From Loktanella sp. PT4BL (GTDB taxonomy: Bacteria > Pseudomonadota > Alphaproteobacteria > Rhodobacterales > Rhodobacteraceae), in the NCBI RefSeq assembly GCF_003201935.1, contig NZ_QJJL01000004.1:62001-126000 (forward strand): DNA of 64,000 bases, written 5' to 3'. Below the pieces are notes generated by a model. That model was not told where the DNA came from, ran no database searches, and was given only the letters and a program-made list of their open reading frames with translations. Position 1 is the first letter of the stretch. Each line of letters begins with the position of its first letter. A program made the translations under genes and the position numbers. Below, one piece after another: positions 10,774-20,677 of this stretch.

Positions 10774-11460
10774 ATGAGCCAGATCTTGCGCCTGCACTAC
10801 GCCCCTGACAACGCCTCGCTTTGCGTGCGACTGGCGCTTGAGGAAATGGCCGTGCCTTATCAGACTGTTCTGGTCGACCGCGCAGCCCAAGCGCAAAAGT
10901 CCCCTGCGTATCTGGCGCTCAACCCCAACGGGCTGATCCCTGTTCTAGAAACGCCCCACGGGCCAGTGTTTGAAACCGCCGCAATCTTGATGTGGCTGGC
11001 CGAGACGCATGCCAAATTGATGCCGCCTTTAGGCACGCCCGCACGGATGCACGCGCTGCAATGGATGTTCTGGCTCGCCAATACCCTGCATCCCACGTTG
11101 CGTATGACGTTCTATCCAAGCCAGTACACGGGCAGCGACAGCGGCGCGGTCCTAAACATGACCCAACAGCGCTTGCGTGCGCAGCTTGATCTGCTGGCGG
11201 CCACGCAAACCACCCCGTGGCTGGACAGTGAGGCCAGCAGTCTCCACGCCTGCTATCTTGCGCCAATGCTGCGGTGGGCGGCATTGTATGGTGGCGGTGA
11301 AGATTGGTTTGATCTTGAAAATTGGCCGCGACTGGCGGCATTTGCCAAACGTATGGACGCGCGCGAAAGTACCATCCGGGCGGCAGTTGCGGAAGGTTTG
11401 GGACCTACCCCGTTTTCGCGACCCGCACCTTGCACCCCACCAGAAGGATCAGCGCTCTAG
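10774..11460 (+). CDS. glutathione S-transferase family protein
   Basis: Cytosolic GST-fold protein of 228 residues: N-terminal thioredoxin-like domain (LRLHYAPDNASLCVRLALEE, cis-Pro region NGLIPVLE, glutathione gamma-Glu site ETAAIL at about residues 65-70) and an all-helical C-terminal domain. Substrate unknown; a Ser in the N-terminal APDNAS segment could be the activating residue. The ATG at 10774 is chosen because the fold begins there; an ATG at 10753 would add seven residues. Its stop lies one base before the L-serine dehydratase start, so the two are likely co-transcribed. Confidence 0.88.
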   Translation: MSQILRLHYAPDNASLCVRLALEEMAVPYQTVLVDRAAQAQKSPAYLALNPNGLIPVLETPHGPVFETAAILMWLAETHAKLMPPLGTPARMHALQWMFWLANTLHPTLRMTFYPSQYTGSDSGAVLNMTQQRLRAQLDLLAATQTTPWLDSEASSLHACYLAPMLRWAALYGGGEDWFDLENWPRLAAFAKRMDARESTIRAAVAEGLGPTPFSRPAPCTPPEGSAL

Positions 11461-11461
11461 C

Positions 11462-12835
11462 ATGTTTTTATCGGTTTTCGATATGTTCAAAGTGGGCGTC
11501 GGCCCCTCCTCGTCCCACACCATCGGACCGATGGTGGCTGCTGCACGGTTTCTGGACCATTTGCGCGCGTTGCCTTTCGGGGTTGCGGGTGTGCGCGCCT
11601 CGCTGCACGGCAGTCTGGCCTTCACGGGCATCGGTCACGCCACGGACCGCGCGGTGATCCTTGGCCTCGCGGGGTTTCGTGCGGAAGATTATGATGCCGG
11701 CAAAGCGGATGCAGAACTTGCCCGCATTGCCACAGAGCATACGGTCACGCCAGATGGTCTTGGCATGCTGGCGTTTCATCCCAAGGACGATCTGCTCTTC
11801 GACTATGGCCCCGCTTTGCCCGGTCACGCCAATGGCCTGATCCTGCGCGGCACAGACGCACAGGGCGATGTCATTACCCAAGTCACCTATTATTCCATCG
11901 GCGGCGGGTTCGTGTTGACCGAGGCCGAATTGAACGCTGGCAAAGACAGTGACACAGGCGCCCCCGTCCCTTTCCCGTTCCACACCGCCCAAGAGATGCT
12001 CGAGATGGCCGCCAAATCCGGCAAGACCATCGCCGCCATGAAGCGGGCCAACGAACTTTCACGGATGCCCGGTGCCGATCTGGACAAAGGTCTCGCGCGG
12101 ATTTGGGAGGTCATGAACAACTGCATCAACCGCGGACTTGAGACTGACGGTATCTTGCCTGGTGGCTTGCAGGTGCGCCGGCGCGCCAAGGGCATTTATG
12201 ATGCTTTGCAGGCCGAGCGGGGCATGAACCTGACCGCCCCCCACACGATCAATGATTTCATGTCGACCTATGCGATGGCCGTGAACGAAGAGAATGCTGC
12301 CGGCGGGCAGGTTGTGACCGCGCCCACAAACGGGGCCGCCGGTGTGATCCCTGCGACGATCCGCTATTGGCTGGACCATGTGCCGGGTGCGACGGCGACG
12401 CGTGTGCCGGAATTCCTGCTGACGGCGGCGGCTGTGGGTGGCTTGATCAAGTACAATGCCTCGATTTCCGGTGCCGAATGCGGCTGTCAGGCCGAGGTCG
12501 GAAGCGCCGCTGCCATGGCCGCGGCCGGCCTTGCGGCCGTTCTTGGCGGCACACCTGAGCAGATTGAAAACGCAGCGGAAATAGCGCTTGAGCATCATTT
12601 GGGCATGACCTGCGATCCCGTGAAAGGGCTCGTGCAAGTTCCCTGTATCGAGCGCAATGGACTGGGGGCGATCAAGGCTGTTTCTGCGGCATCGTTGGCC
12701 TTGCGCGGCGATGGTGTCCATCTTGTTTCGCTGGATGTCGCAATCGAGACGATGCGCCAGACCGGCATGGATATGAGCGAGAAATACAAGGAAACGGCGC
12801 TGGGTGGTCTGGCGGTACATGTGCCCAATTGCTGA
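11462..12835 (+). CDS. sdaA: L-serine ammonia-lyase, iron-sulfur dependent, single chain
   Basis: Deaminates L-serine to pyruvate and ammonia using a 4Fe-4S cluster. The 457-residue single-chain form contains the beta domain motif [11 protein letters not shown] at residues 12-22 and the alpha domain with conserved Cys in [27 protein letters not shown]. The start ATG is one base after the GST stop; the frame continues far upstream but that part overlaps the GST gene. Roseobacters use such enzymes to feed amino-acid carbon into central metabolism. Confidence 0.96.
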   Translation: MFLSVFDMFKVGVGPSSSHTIGPMVAAARFLDHLRALPFGVAGVRASLHGSLAFTGIGHATDRAVILGLAGFRAEDYDAGKADAELARIATEHTVTPDGLGMLAFHPKDDLLFDYGPALPGHANGLILRGTDAQGDVITQVTYYSIGGGFVLTEAELNAGKDSDTGAPVPFPFHTAQEMLEMAAKSGKTIAAMKRANELSRMPGADLDKGLARIWEVMNNCINRGLETDGILPGGLQVRRRAKGIYDALQAERGMNLTAPHTINDFMSTYAMAVNEENAAGGQVVTAPTNGAAGVIPATIRYWLDHVPGATATRVPEFLLTAAAVGGLIKYNASISGAECGCQAEVGSAAAMAAAGLAAVLGGTPEQIENAAEIALEHHLGMTCDPVKGLVQVPCIERNGLGAIKAVSAASLALRGDGVHLVSLDVAIETMRQTGMDMSEKYKETALGGLAVHVPNC

Positions 12836-12875
12836 GACCGGCTTTGACGCCTGCGCGTTGCCTGCCTAGGGTGAC

Positions 12876-13790
12876 ATGATGTCGACCGACCGTCCCTTTC
12901 TTGGCGTCATGCTGATGCTGTGTTTTTGCGTGCTGGCCCCGCTGGGTGACAGCATTGCAAAGATATTGGGCGGCACGGTGGTGCTTATTGTGCTGCTTTT
13001 TGCGCGGTTTGCTGTGCAGGCTCTGATGCTCTTGCCGGTTGTCGCGGTCAGCGGCAAAGGCCTGCGCCTACCCCGCGCGCTTTGGAAATGGACGCTGGTC
13101 CGCACGGTGCTGCATATCCTGGGCATCGGCCTGATGTTCAGCGCGTTACGCTATCTGCCACTGGCCGATGCCTTGGCGATTGCATTCGTTATGCCGTTTA
13201 TCATGTTGATTTTGGGTCATTTCGCCATGGGCGAAGAGGTGGGCATGCACCGGATGGTGGCCTGCGCTATCGGCTTTCTCGGCACGCTTCTGGTGATCCA
13301 GCCCAACTTTGTCGAGGTGGGTTATCCCGCGCTGTTGCCTTTGGGCGTTGCTGTGGTCTTTGCGCTTTTCATGATGGTGACCCGCAAGGTGGCGCGCGCG
13401 CTTGATCCGATCAGACTACAGGCCATCAGCGGGGTGCAAGCGAGCGTGATCATTCTTGCGCTCTATCTTCTTTTTCCGTCGGCAACTGGCACGGTAACAT
13501 TCAGCTATGATGCGGCAACATGGGGCCTTTTGGTCGCTTTGGGCGTGCTAGGCACCTTTGCGCATCTTTTCATGACATGGAGTCTGCGGTTTGCACCCGC
13601 GTCGACCCTTGCGCCGATGCAGTATCTCGAAATCCCCTTCGGCACGGCGATTGGCTGGATCGTCTTTTCCGATTTGCCGAACGGGCTGGCCGCGATCGGT
13701 ATCTGCATCACTGTTGGCGCAGGTCTCTATATTATTTTGCGCGAACGGCAGCTTTCATTGCAACCGCCAGCAGGTCACGCGGCAGGGTAA
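12876..13790 (+). CDS. DMT/EamA family transporter
   Basis: Inner-membrane protein of 304 residues with about ten hydrophobic helices in two EamA repeats (one up to about residue 140, the second to 290). Drug/metabolite transporters of this type export or import small metabolites; the substrate cannot be told here. The second ATG (12879) is an equally good start. The 3' end overlaps the convergent thiamine pyrophosphokinase gene by 59 bases, unusually long for a convergent pair. Confidence 0.9.
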   Translation: MMSTDRPFLGVMLMLCFCVLAPLGDSIAKILGGTVVLIVLLFARFAVQALMLLPVVAVSGKGLRLPRALWKWTLVRTVLHILGIGLMFSALRYLPLADALAIAFVMPFIMLILGHFAMGEEVGMHRMVACAIGFLGTLLVIQPNFVEVGYPALLPLGVAVVFALFMMVTRKVARALDPIRLQAISGVQASVIILALYLLFPSATGTVTFSYDAATWGLLVALGVLGTFAHLFMTWSLRFAPASTLAPMQYLEIPFGTAIGWIVFSDLPNGLAAIGICITVGAGLYIILRERQLSLQPPAGHAAG

Positions 13791-14409
13791 CCAGAAGGGG
13801 ACCATCCGTTTCAATCGCAACTTCACCCCCCGTTGCTTCGTTTGACGGGCTGCTGAATCCGTCCGGCGTCATGCGGGTCTGCGCGAAAGGCCAGCGCACC
13901 CCGCTGAAAGTGACTTTCGCCTCTCCCAAAGACATGAGCGATATACGGGTCTCGGGCGCGACCGCAAAAGACATGCGGCCGAGAGGGGCCACGAAGCTTA
14001 CATCATGCGCATCAAGCAGCAGAACCGCCCTTTCGGGATGCCGCGCCAGGACGTTCAGCACCGAAAGCGCATGGTCCAACCGGCCCCCGGTAAACCCCAG
14101 GCCCAGCACCACAGGCGCGCTGACCCGTGTGAGTGCCTTTTCAAAATCTGTTGTCGACTGCTCGGCAATAAAACGAAGCTGCTGTGCAAATGTGGCACGC
14201 GCCGCGTCCGAAAGGCTATCGAGATCCCCGATAACCGCCGCCGGTGTCACACCGGCCGCCAAGAGGTGATCTGCACCGCCGTCCACGCCTACAAAGCTGT
14301 TCACAAGGGAAAAAACCGCTGAAATGGCGTCGTCGGCTATTGGGGCTCCTCCAACGAGGCAAATTGCGTTATTACTTGAAACAATCGGTTTGATTGGCAA
14401 TGATTGCAC
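13732..14409 (-). CDS. thiamine diphosphokinase
   Basis: Converts thiamine to thiamine diphosphate using ATP. Family motifs are visible: VGVDGGADHLL near residue 38, GDLDSL near residue 60 (metal/diphosphate binding), QSTTDFEKAL near residue 84 and GLGFTGGRLDHAL near residue 103. The frame opens at a GTG (14409) but the only Shine-Dalgarno-like sequence, AGAGG, overlaps that codon and is spaced 8 bases before a TTG at 14400, which may be the true start (222 residues). It is convergent with the DMT transporter and shares 59 bases with it. Confidence 0.92.
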   Translation of the reverse strand: MQSLPIKPIVSSNNAICLVGGAPIADDAISAVFSLVNSFVGVDGGADHLLAAGVTPAAVIGDLDSLSDAARATFAQQLRFIAEQSTTDFEKALTRVSAPVVLGLGFTGGRLDHALSVLNVLARHPERAVLLLDAHDVSFVAPLGRMSFAVAPETRISLMSLGEAKVTFSGVRWPFAQTRMTPDGFSSPSNEATGGEVAIETDGPLLVTLPRDLLAVAMKAAVRAK

Positions 14410-14533
14410 CTCTATTCACAAACATTCCTCAAAAGGGTCATAATATGATCCTCAATGGGACGTGTTCTTGTTTTCAATTAAGAATGACTATGTGTCCAGC
14501 GGGCCGCCGCTGATTAACGAAAGAAAGCGCTTA

Positions 14534-16270
14534 ATGATGGATGAAAACACGCAAGTCCTTGATGTGACCTACGGCAACTTCTCTTGCCGCCTGGAAGGTT
14601 TCGAAGATTCTGTCGAGACAATGAAAATGGTTGTGTCTTTCTTCCATGATCTTGCCGGTCACGATCGCTTTATGGACACAGAGCCTCTTGCACCCGACAT
14701 GGCCACGCTTGCCCGCCTGACCGAAGAACAGACAGGTGTCGCGGTCGATATCGAGGGTGAAGGCAATCGCGTCAGCCTGCGCGTCCGCCAGCCCGATGAG
14801 GATATTGCCCCTGCTGCGTTGGAAGAAGATGACGCAGATGACTATTTTGACGATGAAGAAGCGTACGACACTGCGCCCGAAGAGGCCGACGATGAGGATG
14901 ATGACGGATCATACGCCGACAATCTTGCCAGCGTAGCCGACAAGCTGGAGCGTATGCGCGCTGCGGCGGCTGAGCGCAAAAGCGCATCAAGCGCGGAAGA
15001 GTTTTCGGAAGACCTGAGCGAGCCTGCCGCTCCGGCGGTCAACCCGCTGTCGCAGCGTCTTTCCGATCTGGTCAAGCGGACAACGGCTGCGGCTGCAGCT
15101 GCTCCGATCGAGGATGACACCCCAAAGGCGCAGGCAGCTGTGAGCGAAGATGAAGACTTTGATGATGATTTGAACGTCTTCGACACCGCAGAGTATGACG
15201 AAGATATTGCAGCCGCCCTTGCCGCTGAGGAAGAGGACGACGAACTGATGGTCGCTGATCGCGGGGCGGATGAGCCGGTTGCTGCAGATACCTCGGACGA
15301 GGATGACGAATTCGAAGATGACGTTGTCGCAGCGCAATCAGATGAGCACGCCGAAGACGACGACTTTGAAGATGAGTACGCGACCGACGATGCAGACGAT
15401 GTTGAAGCCGAGCAGGACGAAGAGCCGCTTATGCTGACCGCGAAGCAGGCGTCCCAGATCGAAGATGATGACTATGATGACGATGACGAATTCGACCTTG
15501 AGGCCGAAGTCGCCAAGGTCGAAGCCGAGATCGCAGCACGTCAGGGCAATGAATTCGCCCGTCCCGGCCTACCCCGCCATGTCGAAGACGCCATGAGCCG
15601 GATCATGTCGCAAACGGATCAGCACCTGAACCAGCCCGAGAACCGCCGCCACCGTGATGCGTTTGCGCAGCTGAAAGCCGCAGTCGCCGCGACAGAAGCC
15701 GCACGGCAACTCGGCGACAAGGGTGCGGACAAGCGCGACCCGGATGAAGTCTACAAAGACGATCTCGGCGCGCATGAAGCAAAGGATAAGGGTGACGGCA
15801 AACCGATACCACCGCTCAAGCTTGTGAAGTCGCAAGAGGTCAAGCCCGGTGCTGGCGATCGTCAGACTTTGCAGCGGCCTGAAAGCAATGCACCTGCAAG
15901 TGCGGGCTCGATGGAGGCCGCATCCGAGCGCCTGCGCAAGATTGCGACATTGAAGGAAGCTGACGCAAAGCCGGAAACCAACGATTTTGCTGACTTTGCC
16001 GCTGCACACGGTGCGTCGGATCTGACAGACCAACTGGAAGCCGCTGGTGCCTATATCTGCTTTGTTGAAGGTGAAGATGACTTTTCACGCCCGCAGGTGA
16101 TGAAAATGGTTCAGTCTGCCTCGGACAGCGAGATTTCCCGCGAAGACGGTCTGCGCAGCTTTGGCCGCCTTTTGCGCCAGGCCCGCCTGATAAAGCTTCC
16201 CAACGGGCGGTTCCAGGTTGCGGAAAACACTCAGTATCGCCCTGACGGGTACAAAGCCGCGCAAGGCTAA
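14534..16270 (+). CDS. large, very acidic protein, conserved hypothetical
   Basis: Not assignable to a named family. The 578-residue product has three visible parts: a folded-looking N-terminus (about residues 1-90, VLDVTYGNFSCRLEGFEDS, MKMVVSFFHDLAG), a long disordered centre from about 95 to 330 made almost wholly of Asp/Glu/Ala with repeated ED and DD runs, and a C-terminal region (about 480-578) with mixed composition and the segment GLRSFGRLLRQARLIKL. The start ATG at 14534 is preceded by a weak GAAAG; the frame opens earlier at 14462. A strong terminator follows. The arrangement suggests a scaffold or nucleic-acid-mimicking protein, but that is a guess. Confidence 0.85.
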   Translation: MMDENTQVLDVTYGNFSCRLEGFEDSVETMKMVVSFFHDLAGHDRFMDTEPLAPDMATLARLTEEQTGVAVDIEGEGNRVSLRVRQPDEDIAPAALEEDDADDYFDDEEAYDTAPEEADDEDDDGSYADNLASVADKLERMRAAAAERKSASSAEEFSEDLSEPAAPAVNPLSQRLSDLVKRTTAAAAAAPIEDDTPKAQAAVSEDEDFDDDLNVFDTAEYDEDIAAALAAEEEDDELMVADRGADEPVAADTSDEDDEFEDDVVAAQSDEHAEDDDFEDEYATDDADDVEAEQDEEPLMLTAKQASQIEDDDYDDDDEFDLEAEVAKVEAEIAARQGNEFARPGLPRHVEDAMSRIMSQTDQHLNQPENRRHRDAFAQLKAAVAATEAARQLGDKGADKRDPDEVYKDDLGAHEAKDKGDGKPIPPLKLVKSQEVKPGAGDRQTLQRPESNAPASAGSMEAASERLRKIATLKEADAKPETNDFADFAAAHGASDLTDQLEAAGAYICFVEGEDDFSRPQVMKMVQSASDSEISREDGLRSFGRLLRQARLIKLPNGRFQVAENTQYRPDGYKAAQG

Positions 16271-16286
16271 ATGATTGACCAATAAA

Positions 16287-16318
16287 TAAAGGCGGGGTTT
16301 TGCCCCGCCTTTTTTGTT
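16287..16318. terminator. bidirectional terminator
   Basis: An 8-base GC-rich perfect stem (AGGCGGGG / CCCCGCCT) with a TTTTG loop, flanked by A and T runs, lies between the convergent acidic-protein gene and the DUF2842 gene, so it can stop both. Confidence 0.9.
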
Positions 16319-16319
16319 T

Positions 16320-16553
16320 CTACCTGTTCTCTGGCGCGTCCGGATCAGGTTGCCCGATCCCTTTGAACACCCATTTCAAAGGGAATGCCCAACCGATGCC
16401 CAGCGCGACATAGACAAAGAACTCCACGATCAGCGGAAAGCGCACCTCTTGGGTCATCATATAGCTCATGATGGTCACGGCCACGATGATGTAGACGGGC
16501 AAGCCCACGACCAGCACAAAGAGAGCCAGTTTTTTCCGCGCTTTATATGTCAT
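16320..16553 (-). CDS. DUF2842 small membrane protein
   Basis: A 77-residue protein with two hydrophobic helices (about residues 8-30 and 41-60) and a short charged tail; the sequence begins MTYKARKKLALFVLVVGLPV, typical of DUF2842, an alphaproteobacterial family without known function. It lies 6 bases after purA on the same strand and is probably co-transcribed with it. Confidence 0.85.
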   Translation of the reverse strand: MTYKARKKLALFVLVVGLPVYIIVAVTIMSYMMTQEVRFPLIVEFFVYVALGIGWAFPLKWVFKGIGQPDPDAPENR

Positions 16554-16559
16554 CTATCC

Positions 16560-17855
16560 TCAGTCTGCGAATGGGTCGGTCACCAGAATGGTGTCTTCTC
16601 TTTCAGGTGAGGTGGAAACTAGGGCGACAGGGCATTGGATCAACTCTTCAATACGTCGCACGTATTTGATCGCCTGCGCAGGCAAGTCCGCCCATGAGCG
16701 CGCGCCTTCGGTCGATTCGGACCAGCCCTCGATTTCTTCATAGACCGGTGTGCAGCGCGCCTGTTGATCGGCGGCGGTCGGCAGGTAATCCATCAGTTCG
16801 CCATCAAGCTCGTAGCCCACACAAATCTTGAGCGTCTCGAAGCCGTCCAACACATCCAGCTTGGTCAGCGAAATGCCAGTCACACCCGAGGTTGCACAGG
16901 TCTGGCGCACCAAAGCAGCATCAAACCAGCCGCAGCGACGCTTGCGTCCTGTCACGGTGCCGAACTCGTGCCCCCGCTCGCCCAGACGCTGGCCATCGGC
17001 ATCATCCAGCTCGGTCGGGAACGGCCCCTCGCCTACGCGGGTGGTATAGGCCTTCACGATCCCCAGCACATAATCAATCGCCGTCGGGCCAACGCCCACG
17101 CCAGTCGCGGCCTGCCCTGCGATCACATTCGAGGATGTCACGAAAGGATAAGTGCCAAAGTCGATATCCAGCAGCGCACCCTGCGCGCCTTCGAACAGAA
17201 TACGCTTGCCCGCCTTGCGCTGCTCGTTCAGCACTTTCCAGACAGGGGCTGCAAACGGCAGGATTTCGGCTGCAATCTCTTTGAGTTGCGCCACCAGCGC
17301 ATCACGATCGACGGGTGCGATGCCCAGCCCTTTGCGCAGTGGGTCATGGTGCTGCAACGCACGGTCAACGCGGGCCTCCAAAGTGGCCGCATCAGCCAGA
17401 TCAGCGACGCGGACAGAGCGGCGGCCAACCTTGTCTTCATAAGCTGGCCCAATGCCACGGCCTGTAGTGCCGATCTTGGTGCCTTTGCTGGCGGCCTCTT
17501 CACGGGCGCGGTCAAGCTCACCGTGAATCGGAAGGATCAGCGGCGTGTTCTCCGCGATCATCAGAGTGCTGGGATCAATCACAACTCCCTGCTTGCGGAT
17601 CGAGGCGATTTCCTTGACCAGATGCCAAGGGTCGAGGACTACGCCATTGCCGATCACCGACAGTTTCCCGCCTCGCACCACGCCCGAAGGCAGCGCGTTC
17701 AGCTTGAACACCTCGCCATCAATGACAAGCGTATGGCCCGCGTTATGGCCCCCTTGAAAGCGCGCGATCACATCAGCCCGCTCCGAGAGCCAGTCAACGA
17801 TCTTGCCTTTGCCTTCATCGCCCCATTGCGCACCGACGACCACTACGTTTGCCAT
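16560..17855 (-). CDS. purA: adenylosuccinate synthetase
   Basis: First committed step from IMP to AMP, using GTP and aspartate. The 431-residue length is standard. Motifs: [14 protein letters not shown] at residues 8-21 (GTP/IMP site), GGHNAGHT near residue 35, [14 protein letters not shown] near residue 128 and the C-terminal STSPERE guanine-binding region. The ATG at 17855 follows an upstream 135-base gap shared with a divergent membrane protein gene. DUF2842 follows immediately. Confidence 0.98.
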   Translation of the reverse strand: MANVVVVGAQWGDEGKGKIVDWLSERADVIARFQGGHNAGHTLVIDGEVFKLNALPSGVVRGGKLSVIGNGVVLDPWHLVKEIASIRKQGVVIDPSTLMIAENTPLILPIHGELDRAREEAASKGTKIGTTGRGIGPAYEDKVGRRSVRVADLADAATLEARVDRALQHHDPLRKGLGIAPVDRDALVAQLKEIAAEILPFAAPVWKVLNEQRKAGKRILFEGAQGALLDIDFGTYPFVTSSNVIAGQAATGVGVGPTAIDYVLGIVKAYTTRVGEGPFPTELDDADGQRLGERGHEFGTVTGRKRRCGWFDAALVRQTCATSGVTGISLTKLDVLDGFETLKICVGYELDGELMDYLPTAADQQARCTPVYEEIEGWSESTEGARSWADLPAQAIKYVRRIEELIQCPVALVSTSPEREDTILVTDPFAD

Positions 17856-17990
17856 GAATATTCATTCCTTTGCAGATTGCGTCCCCCCTATATCGCTGCC
17901 CCCGCGAATGGGAAACCGCAAATTTGCGACCCTAGACAGGGCACGCAGACCTCGGCATTGTCGGCCCACGGAAAAGAAGTGAGGCATATC

Positions 17991-18386
17991 ATGGGTTTTG
18001 TCATTCGTTGGGTCTTTGCCCTTTTGTTGCTGATGGCGACCTATAACCCGACACAGTGGAATTATGTGCGCTGGAGCATGGCGAATTATGAAACGCAGCT
18101 GTCTTTGACGGTGCTGTTCGGTCTGATCCTTCTTGTGGGATATATAATCTATCTGCGTGCCACCCTGCGCTCTATCGGGATATTCGGGATGCTGCTGATC
18201 TTGGCCGTTGTCGGCACGATCCTGTGGGTTCTGTTCGATCAGGGTGTGATTAGTCTGAACAATCCTTCCGTGAATACGTGGATCGGTATCTATGCCCTTT
18301 CGATCGTTCTGGCGGTGGGTTTGTCGTGGTCAATTGTCCGCCGCAAGCTCAGCGGACAGGCTGATGTGGATGACATCGACGAATAA
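17991..18386 (+). CDS. small four-helix membrane protein (DUF6524-like)
   Basis: A 131-residue inner-membrane protein with about four hydrophobic segments (residues 2-18, 34-52, 57-77, 91-112) and an acidic C-terminal tail (DVDDIDE). Similar short proteins are common in roseobacters and are usually filed as DUF6524; I cannot confirm that without a profile search. The ATG at 17991 has GTGAGG about 6 bases upstream; a longer open frame runs antisense across purA and is not used. secG follows after 77 bases. Confidence 0.78.
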   Translation: MGFVIRWVFALLLLMATYNPTQWNYVRWSMANYETQLSLTVLFGLILLVGYIIYLRATLRSIGIFGMLLILAVVGTILWVLFDQGVISLNNPSVNTWIGIYALSIVLAVGLSWSIVRRKLSGQADVDDIDE

Positions 18387-18463
18387 GCGGGTTTTCAGGG
18401 GTTGCGGGACGGCCCCAAGACTTTTAGATACCGCTTGTTCTTGAACGCCCCGAAAGGCCCGAA

Positions 18464-18817
18464 ATGGAAAATGTCGTCCTCATCATTCACCTGATCCTCG
18501 CGCTCAGCCTGATCGGTACTGTGCTTTTGCAGCGCTCCGAGGGTGGTGGTCTTGGGATGGGCGGCGGTGGCGGTGCAACCGGTTCACGCCCTGCGCCGAC
18601 CGCGATGAGCAAATTTACATGGGCACTGGCTGCGGCTTTTATCTGCACATCCATCGCGCTGACATTGATTGCTGCAAGCAATACCGCCGGGTCTTCGGTC
18701 GCTGACCGGTTCGGCGCCGATCCAGTGCAGGAAGGTGTCGCGGTCCCCGATCTGGGTGACAGTCTGTTGCCGCCTTCCTTGAATGGTGATGACCCGCTGC
18801 TGCCAGCGGGTGAGTAA
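18464..18817 (+). CDS. secG: preprotein translocase subunit SecG
   Basis: Small membrane subunit that assists SecYEG protein export. The 117-residue protein has two membrane helices (about residues 2-21 and 47-68) around the conserved glycine-rich loop QRSEGGGLGMGGGG, and the extended hydrophilic C-terminus common in alphaproteobacteria. secG upstream of pyrG is a conserved alphaproteobacterial order. An 8-base stem (18831-18838 with 18849-18856) follows the stop but lacks a T-run. Confidence 0.95.
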   Translation: MENVVLIIHLILALSLIGTVLLQRSEGGGLGMGGGGGATGSRPAPTAMSKFTWALAAAFICTSIALTLIAASNTAGSSVADRFGADPVQEGVAVPDLGDSLLPPSLNGDDPLLPAGE

Positions 18818-18980
18818 GTAAATACTACCTGTTGCCCTGATGCTATTTAGGGCAACATGATGTTGGGTCAGCGGTTGCCAATCGCGTCCGAATCCACTAC
18901 AGATCAAATCCCGTGATGATGCGAATTTTCGGGTTCGCTTTCCCACAGTTTTTGGAATTTTTCACGGGGGTCTCCTGCCA

Positions 18981-20624
18981 ATGGCGCGTTTCATTTTCAT
19001 TACCGGCGGCGTTGTCTCCTCTCTCGGTAAAGGTCTTGCATCCGCCGCTTTGGGTGCTTTGTTGCAGGCACGGGGCTATTCGGTCCGCCTGCGCAAGCTT
19101 GACCCCTACCTCAACGTTGATCCGGGCACGATGTCACCCTTCGAGCATGGCGAGGTGTTCGTCACCGACGATGGCGCAGAAACCGATCTGGATCTTGGCC
19201 ACTACGAACGCTTTACAGGCGTGCCTGCCCGCAAGACAGATTCTGTAAGCTCGGGGCGCATCTATTCCAACGTTCTGGAAAAAGAGCGGCGCGGCGATTA
19301 TCTGGGCAAGACGATTCAGGTCGTCCCCCATGTGACGAACGAGATCAAAGATTTCATCAGCATCGGCGAGGATGAGGTCGATTTCATGCTCTGTGAAATC
19401 GGCGGCACCGTGGGCGACATCGAAGGCCTGCCCTTTTTTGAAGCGATCCGCCAATTCGCCCATGACAAGCCCCGCGGCCAGTGCATTTTCATGCACCTGA
19501 CATTGCTGCCCTATCTGGCGGCTTCGGGTGAGCTGAAGACGAAACCGACGCAACACTCGGTCAAGGAATTGCAGTCCATCGGCATTGCGCCCGATATCCT
19601 TGTGTGCCGCTCGGAGCAGCCGATCCCCGAAAAAGAGCGCGAGAAGATCGCATTGTTCTGTAACGTCCGCAAACAAAGTGTGGTCGCGGCCTATGATCTG
19701 AAATCCATCTATGAGGCCCCACTGGCCTACCACGATCAAGGCCTTGACCAAGCGGTTCTGGATGCCTTTGACATTGCCCCAGCCCCGCAGCCGAAACTTG
19801 AGATGTGGCACGACGTCTATGACCGCATCCATAATCCAGAGGGCAAAGTAAAGGTCGCGATTGTCGGCAAATACACCCAGCTTGAGGACGCCTATAAATC
19901 CATCGCCGAGGCGCTGACCCATGGTGGCATGGCCAACCGTGTAAAAGTGCAGATCGAATGGGTCGATGCCGAGCTTTTCGATAAAGACGATGCCGCACCC
20001 TATCTGGAAGGGTTCCATGCGATCCTCGTACCGGGCGGTTTCGGTGAGCGCGGGACAGAGGGCAAAATCAAAGCGGCGCAGTTCGCCCGCGAAAAGAAGA
20101 TCCCCTACCTCGGGATATGCCTTGGCATGCAGATGGCCGTGATTGAGGCCGCGCGGAATGTGGCCGGTCTGGCGAAAGCGGGGTCTGAGGAATTCGACCA
20201 TGAGGCGGGCGGGAAGCGGTTCGAACCGGTCGTCTACCACCTCAAGGAATGGGTACAGGGCAACCATACCGTGGCGCGCAAGACCGATGACGACAAAGGC
20301 GGCACGATGCGTCTGGGCGCTTATGACGCCACGCTGACCGAAGGCTCGAAAGTTGCGGGTATTTACGGCACCACGGCGATCGAAGAACGGCACCGCCACC
20401 GCTATGAGGTGGATGTGAAATATCGCGATGTGCTGGAAAAGGCCGGCCTGAAATTCTCGGGCATGTCACCGGATGGCAGGCTGCCCGAGATTGTCGAATG
20501 GTCCGATCACCCGTGGTTTATCGGGGTGCAGTTCCATCCAGAGTTGAAGTCAAAACCCTTCGCGCCACATCCGCTATTCGCGGATTTTGTGCGGGCGGCT
20601 GTCGAGACCTCTCGTCTGGTGTAG
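18981..20624 (+). CDS. pyrG: CTP synthase
   Basis: Amidates UTP to CTP with glutamine and ATP. The 547-residue protein has the N-terminal synthetase domain ([17 protein letters not shown] at residues 8-24, [14 protein letters not shown] near residue 145) and a C-terminal class I glutamine amidotransferase (nucleophile Cys in GICLGMQM near residue 382, later HPEL with His/Glu). A tandem palindrome stands directly after the stop. The long open frame on the opposite strand is a shadow caused by GC-rich codon use. Confidence 0.98.
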   Translation: MARFIFITGGVVSSLGKGLASAALGALLQARGYSVRLRKLDPYLNVDPGTMSPFEHGEVFVTDDGAETDLDLGHYERFTGVPARKTDSVSSGRIYSNVLEKERRGDYLGKTIQVVPHVTNEIKDFISIGEDEVDFMLCEIGGTVGDIEGLPFFEAIRQFAHDKPRGQCIFMHLTLLPYLAASGELKTKPTQHSVKELQSIGIAPDILVCRSEQPIPEKEREKIALFCNVRKQSVVAAYDLKSIYEAPLAYHDQGLDQAVLDAFDIAPAPQPKLEMWHDVYDRIHNPEGKVKVAIVGKYTQLEDAYKSIAEALTHGGMANRVKVQIEWVDAELFDKDDAAPYLEGFHAILVPGGFGERGTEGKIKAAQFAREKKIPYLGICLGMQMAVIEAARNVAGLAKAGSEEFDHEAGGKRFEPVVYHLKEWVQGNHTVARKTDDDKGGTMRLGAYDATLTEGSKVAGIYGTTAIEERHRHRYEVDVKYRDVLEKAGLKFSGMSPDGRLPEIVEWSDHPWFIGVQFHPELKSKPFAPHPLFADFVRAAVETSRLV

Positions 20625-20626
20625 TA

Positions 20627-20674
20627 GACCAAATCCTCTGAGAGGATTTGGTCCAGATTTTTGAAAAAATCTGG
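20627..20674. terminator. two back-to-back palindromes between convergent genes
   Basis: The first is a perfect 13-base inverted repeat (arms 20627-20639 and 20641-20653, ACCAAATCCTCT type); the second begins at its last base and is a 10-base inverted repeat (20653-20662 and 20665-20674, CCAGATTTTT / AAAAATCTGG). Lying 2 bases after pyrG and 3 bases before the end of the MipA-like gene, they probably terminate both. The A/T runs are inside the second stem rather than after it. Confidence 0.65.
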
Positions 20675-20677
20675 CGT

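Noticed and set aside
16764..17990. Long open frame on the plus strand running through purA into the DUF6524-like gene
   Set aside because: The first 409 codons are antisense to purA; only the part from the ATG at 17991, with a ribosome site, looks like protein.
18831..18856. 8-base hairpin after secG as terminator
   Set aside because: No T-run follows; it could be a weak structure in the secG-pyrG message.
19134..20399. 421-codon open frame antisense to pyrG
   Set aside because: It is a mirror of GC-rich codon use in pyrG; the translation has no family likeness and pyrG itself is certain.
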